Assembly (NCBI GenBank): GCA_036338025.1
Contig: JAYZDB010000224.1
Span: 1-5,494, forward strand
DNA from: JAYZDB01 sp036338025
Lineage (GTDB): Bacteria > Planctomycetota > UBA1135 > UBA2386
DNA: 5,494 bases
Direction: 5' to 3'
Each line of letters begins with the position of its first letter. Within the stretch, counting starts at the first letter, position 1. Under the pieces are notes generated by a model, which saw only the letters and a program-made list of their open reading frames with translations, did no database searches and had not been told where the DNA came from. Positions 4,977 to 5,494 of this stretch are shown here, one piece after another. The translations under genes and the position numbers were made by a program.

Positions 4977-5494
4977 ATGCGGCAATCTCTGCGCATTCTC
5001 TCCGTGCTTCTTGCGGCCTCGACCGCGACGGCCCAGATCCAATGGGCAAGGTCTCTCGACGAGGCTCTGGCTGCGGCCAAGACCAGGAACACGGTCGTGT
5101 TCGTCGCCCTCAACATGGACGGTGAACGGGCCAATGACCAGATGGTCGAGGATCACTACCGGGACTCAACCCTCGTCAAGCTGAGCAAGAACACCATCAA
5201 CCTGTTCTGCTCCAACAACACGCATGGAAACGGCAGCTGCAAACGCTGCAAAGGCACGACCTGCGCTATTCATCGGACCAACGACTACCAGGTCCGGCGC
5301 AAGATCCTGCAGGTCGATGGCGAAACCAGCGTTGTCGCCCCGCAGCACCTGTTCCTTGACGGCGATGGCAAGATCATCAACTCGGCGACCTACTTCATCA
5401 CCAAGGGAGAGCTCGAGTGGCTGTGGGTTCAGGCGATCCAAGCTGTCCAATCCGATTTCAAATGGACGCCCAGCGAGCGATACCGTGCACCAGC
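4977..5494 (+). CDS. exported thioredoxin-fold protein without CxxC, truncated by window end
   Basis: An open frame of 172 codons starts at ATG 4977 and runs off the window. A signal peptide is clear: MRQSLR, hydrophobic ILSVLLAAS, then a cleavage site after TATA (about residue 19). The mature part resembles the thioredoxin-like domain: W..SLDEALAAAKTRNTVVFVALNM (23-47), then a cis-proline-type segment VVAPQHLFLDGDGKII (119-134). Where a thioredoxin would have WCxxC there is NMDGERAN (46-53), so the usual redox centre is missing. Four cysteines cluster instead at C78, C88, C91 and C96 (CX9CX2CX4C), possibly a metal site or structural disulfides. I recall similar exported proteins in planctomycetes, often with HEAT repeats after this domain, but that part is not visible here. 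There is no Shine-Dalgarno sequence. The start is chosen by the signal peptide, since the frame is closed upstream by TAA at 4869. The function is not known to me. Confidence 0.8.
   Translation, partial: MRQSLRILSVLLAASTATAQIQWARSLDEALAAAKTRNTVVFVALNMDGERANDQMVEDHYRDSTLVKLSKNTINLFCSNNTHGNGSCKRCKGTTCAIHRTNDYQVRRKILQVDGETSVVAPQHLFLDGDGKIINSATYFITKGELEWLWVQAIQAVQSDFKWTPSERYRAP

Noticed and set aside
4645..5184. A 179-codon + strand open frame overlapping etfA and the next gene
   Set aside because: It is out of frame with two well-supported genes, and its Arg/Pro-rich product has no recognisable domain.

Overview
The window is GC-rich, densely coding bacterial DNA, and every supported gene lies on the + strand. 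The predicted proteins point to a member of the Planctomycetota or a near relative. The FliA/WhiG sigma factor has the form familiar from that phylum, and the last gene encodes an exported thioredoxin-fold protein of a planctomycete-like type. This placement is inferred from family resemblance, not from a search.

Layout: (1) 2-1003 is the C-terminal half of argS, followed 4 nt later by a complete apt (1008-1523), probably one transcript. (2) 1524-1875 is a 352-nt gap that is not empty. It holds two short inverted repeats and then a clear GEMM / cyclic-di-GMP-I riboswitch aptamer (about 1645-1741). A further structured segment (1741-1850) and a GGAG ribosome binding site lead into the next gene. 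(3) 1876-2799 encodes a FliA/WhiG-family (sigma-28-type) sigma factor with an unusual basic N-terminal extension. A long hairpin starts 5 nt after its stop codon. (4) 2800-3077 is a hairpin-rich gap. (5) 3078-3827 and 3839-4825 are etfB and etfA, the two subunits of electron transfer flavoprotein, 11 nt apart. (6) 4826-4976 is a 151-nt gap in which I see no clear signal. (7) From 4977 to the end runs the start of an exported thioredoxin-fold protein, cut by the window edge. It lacks the usual CxxC but carries a separate cysteine cluster.

argS and apt are housekeeping genes (tRNA charging and adenine salvage). EtfAB carries electrons from flavin dehydrogenases to the respiratory chain. The most interesting element is the middle unit: a second-messenger riboswitch placed directly upstream of the sigma factor of the motility/development class. 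This suggests that cyclic-di-GMP sets sigma factor level through RNA. In Streptomyces the same second messenger controls the homologous WhiG through a protein anti-sigma factor. Complementarity between the aptamer's 3' strand and the downstream leader offers a testable switching mechanism.
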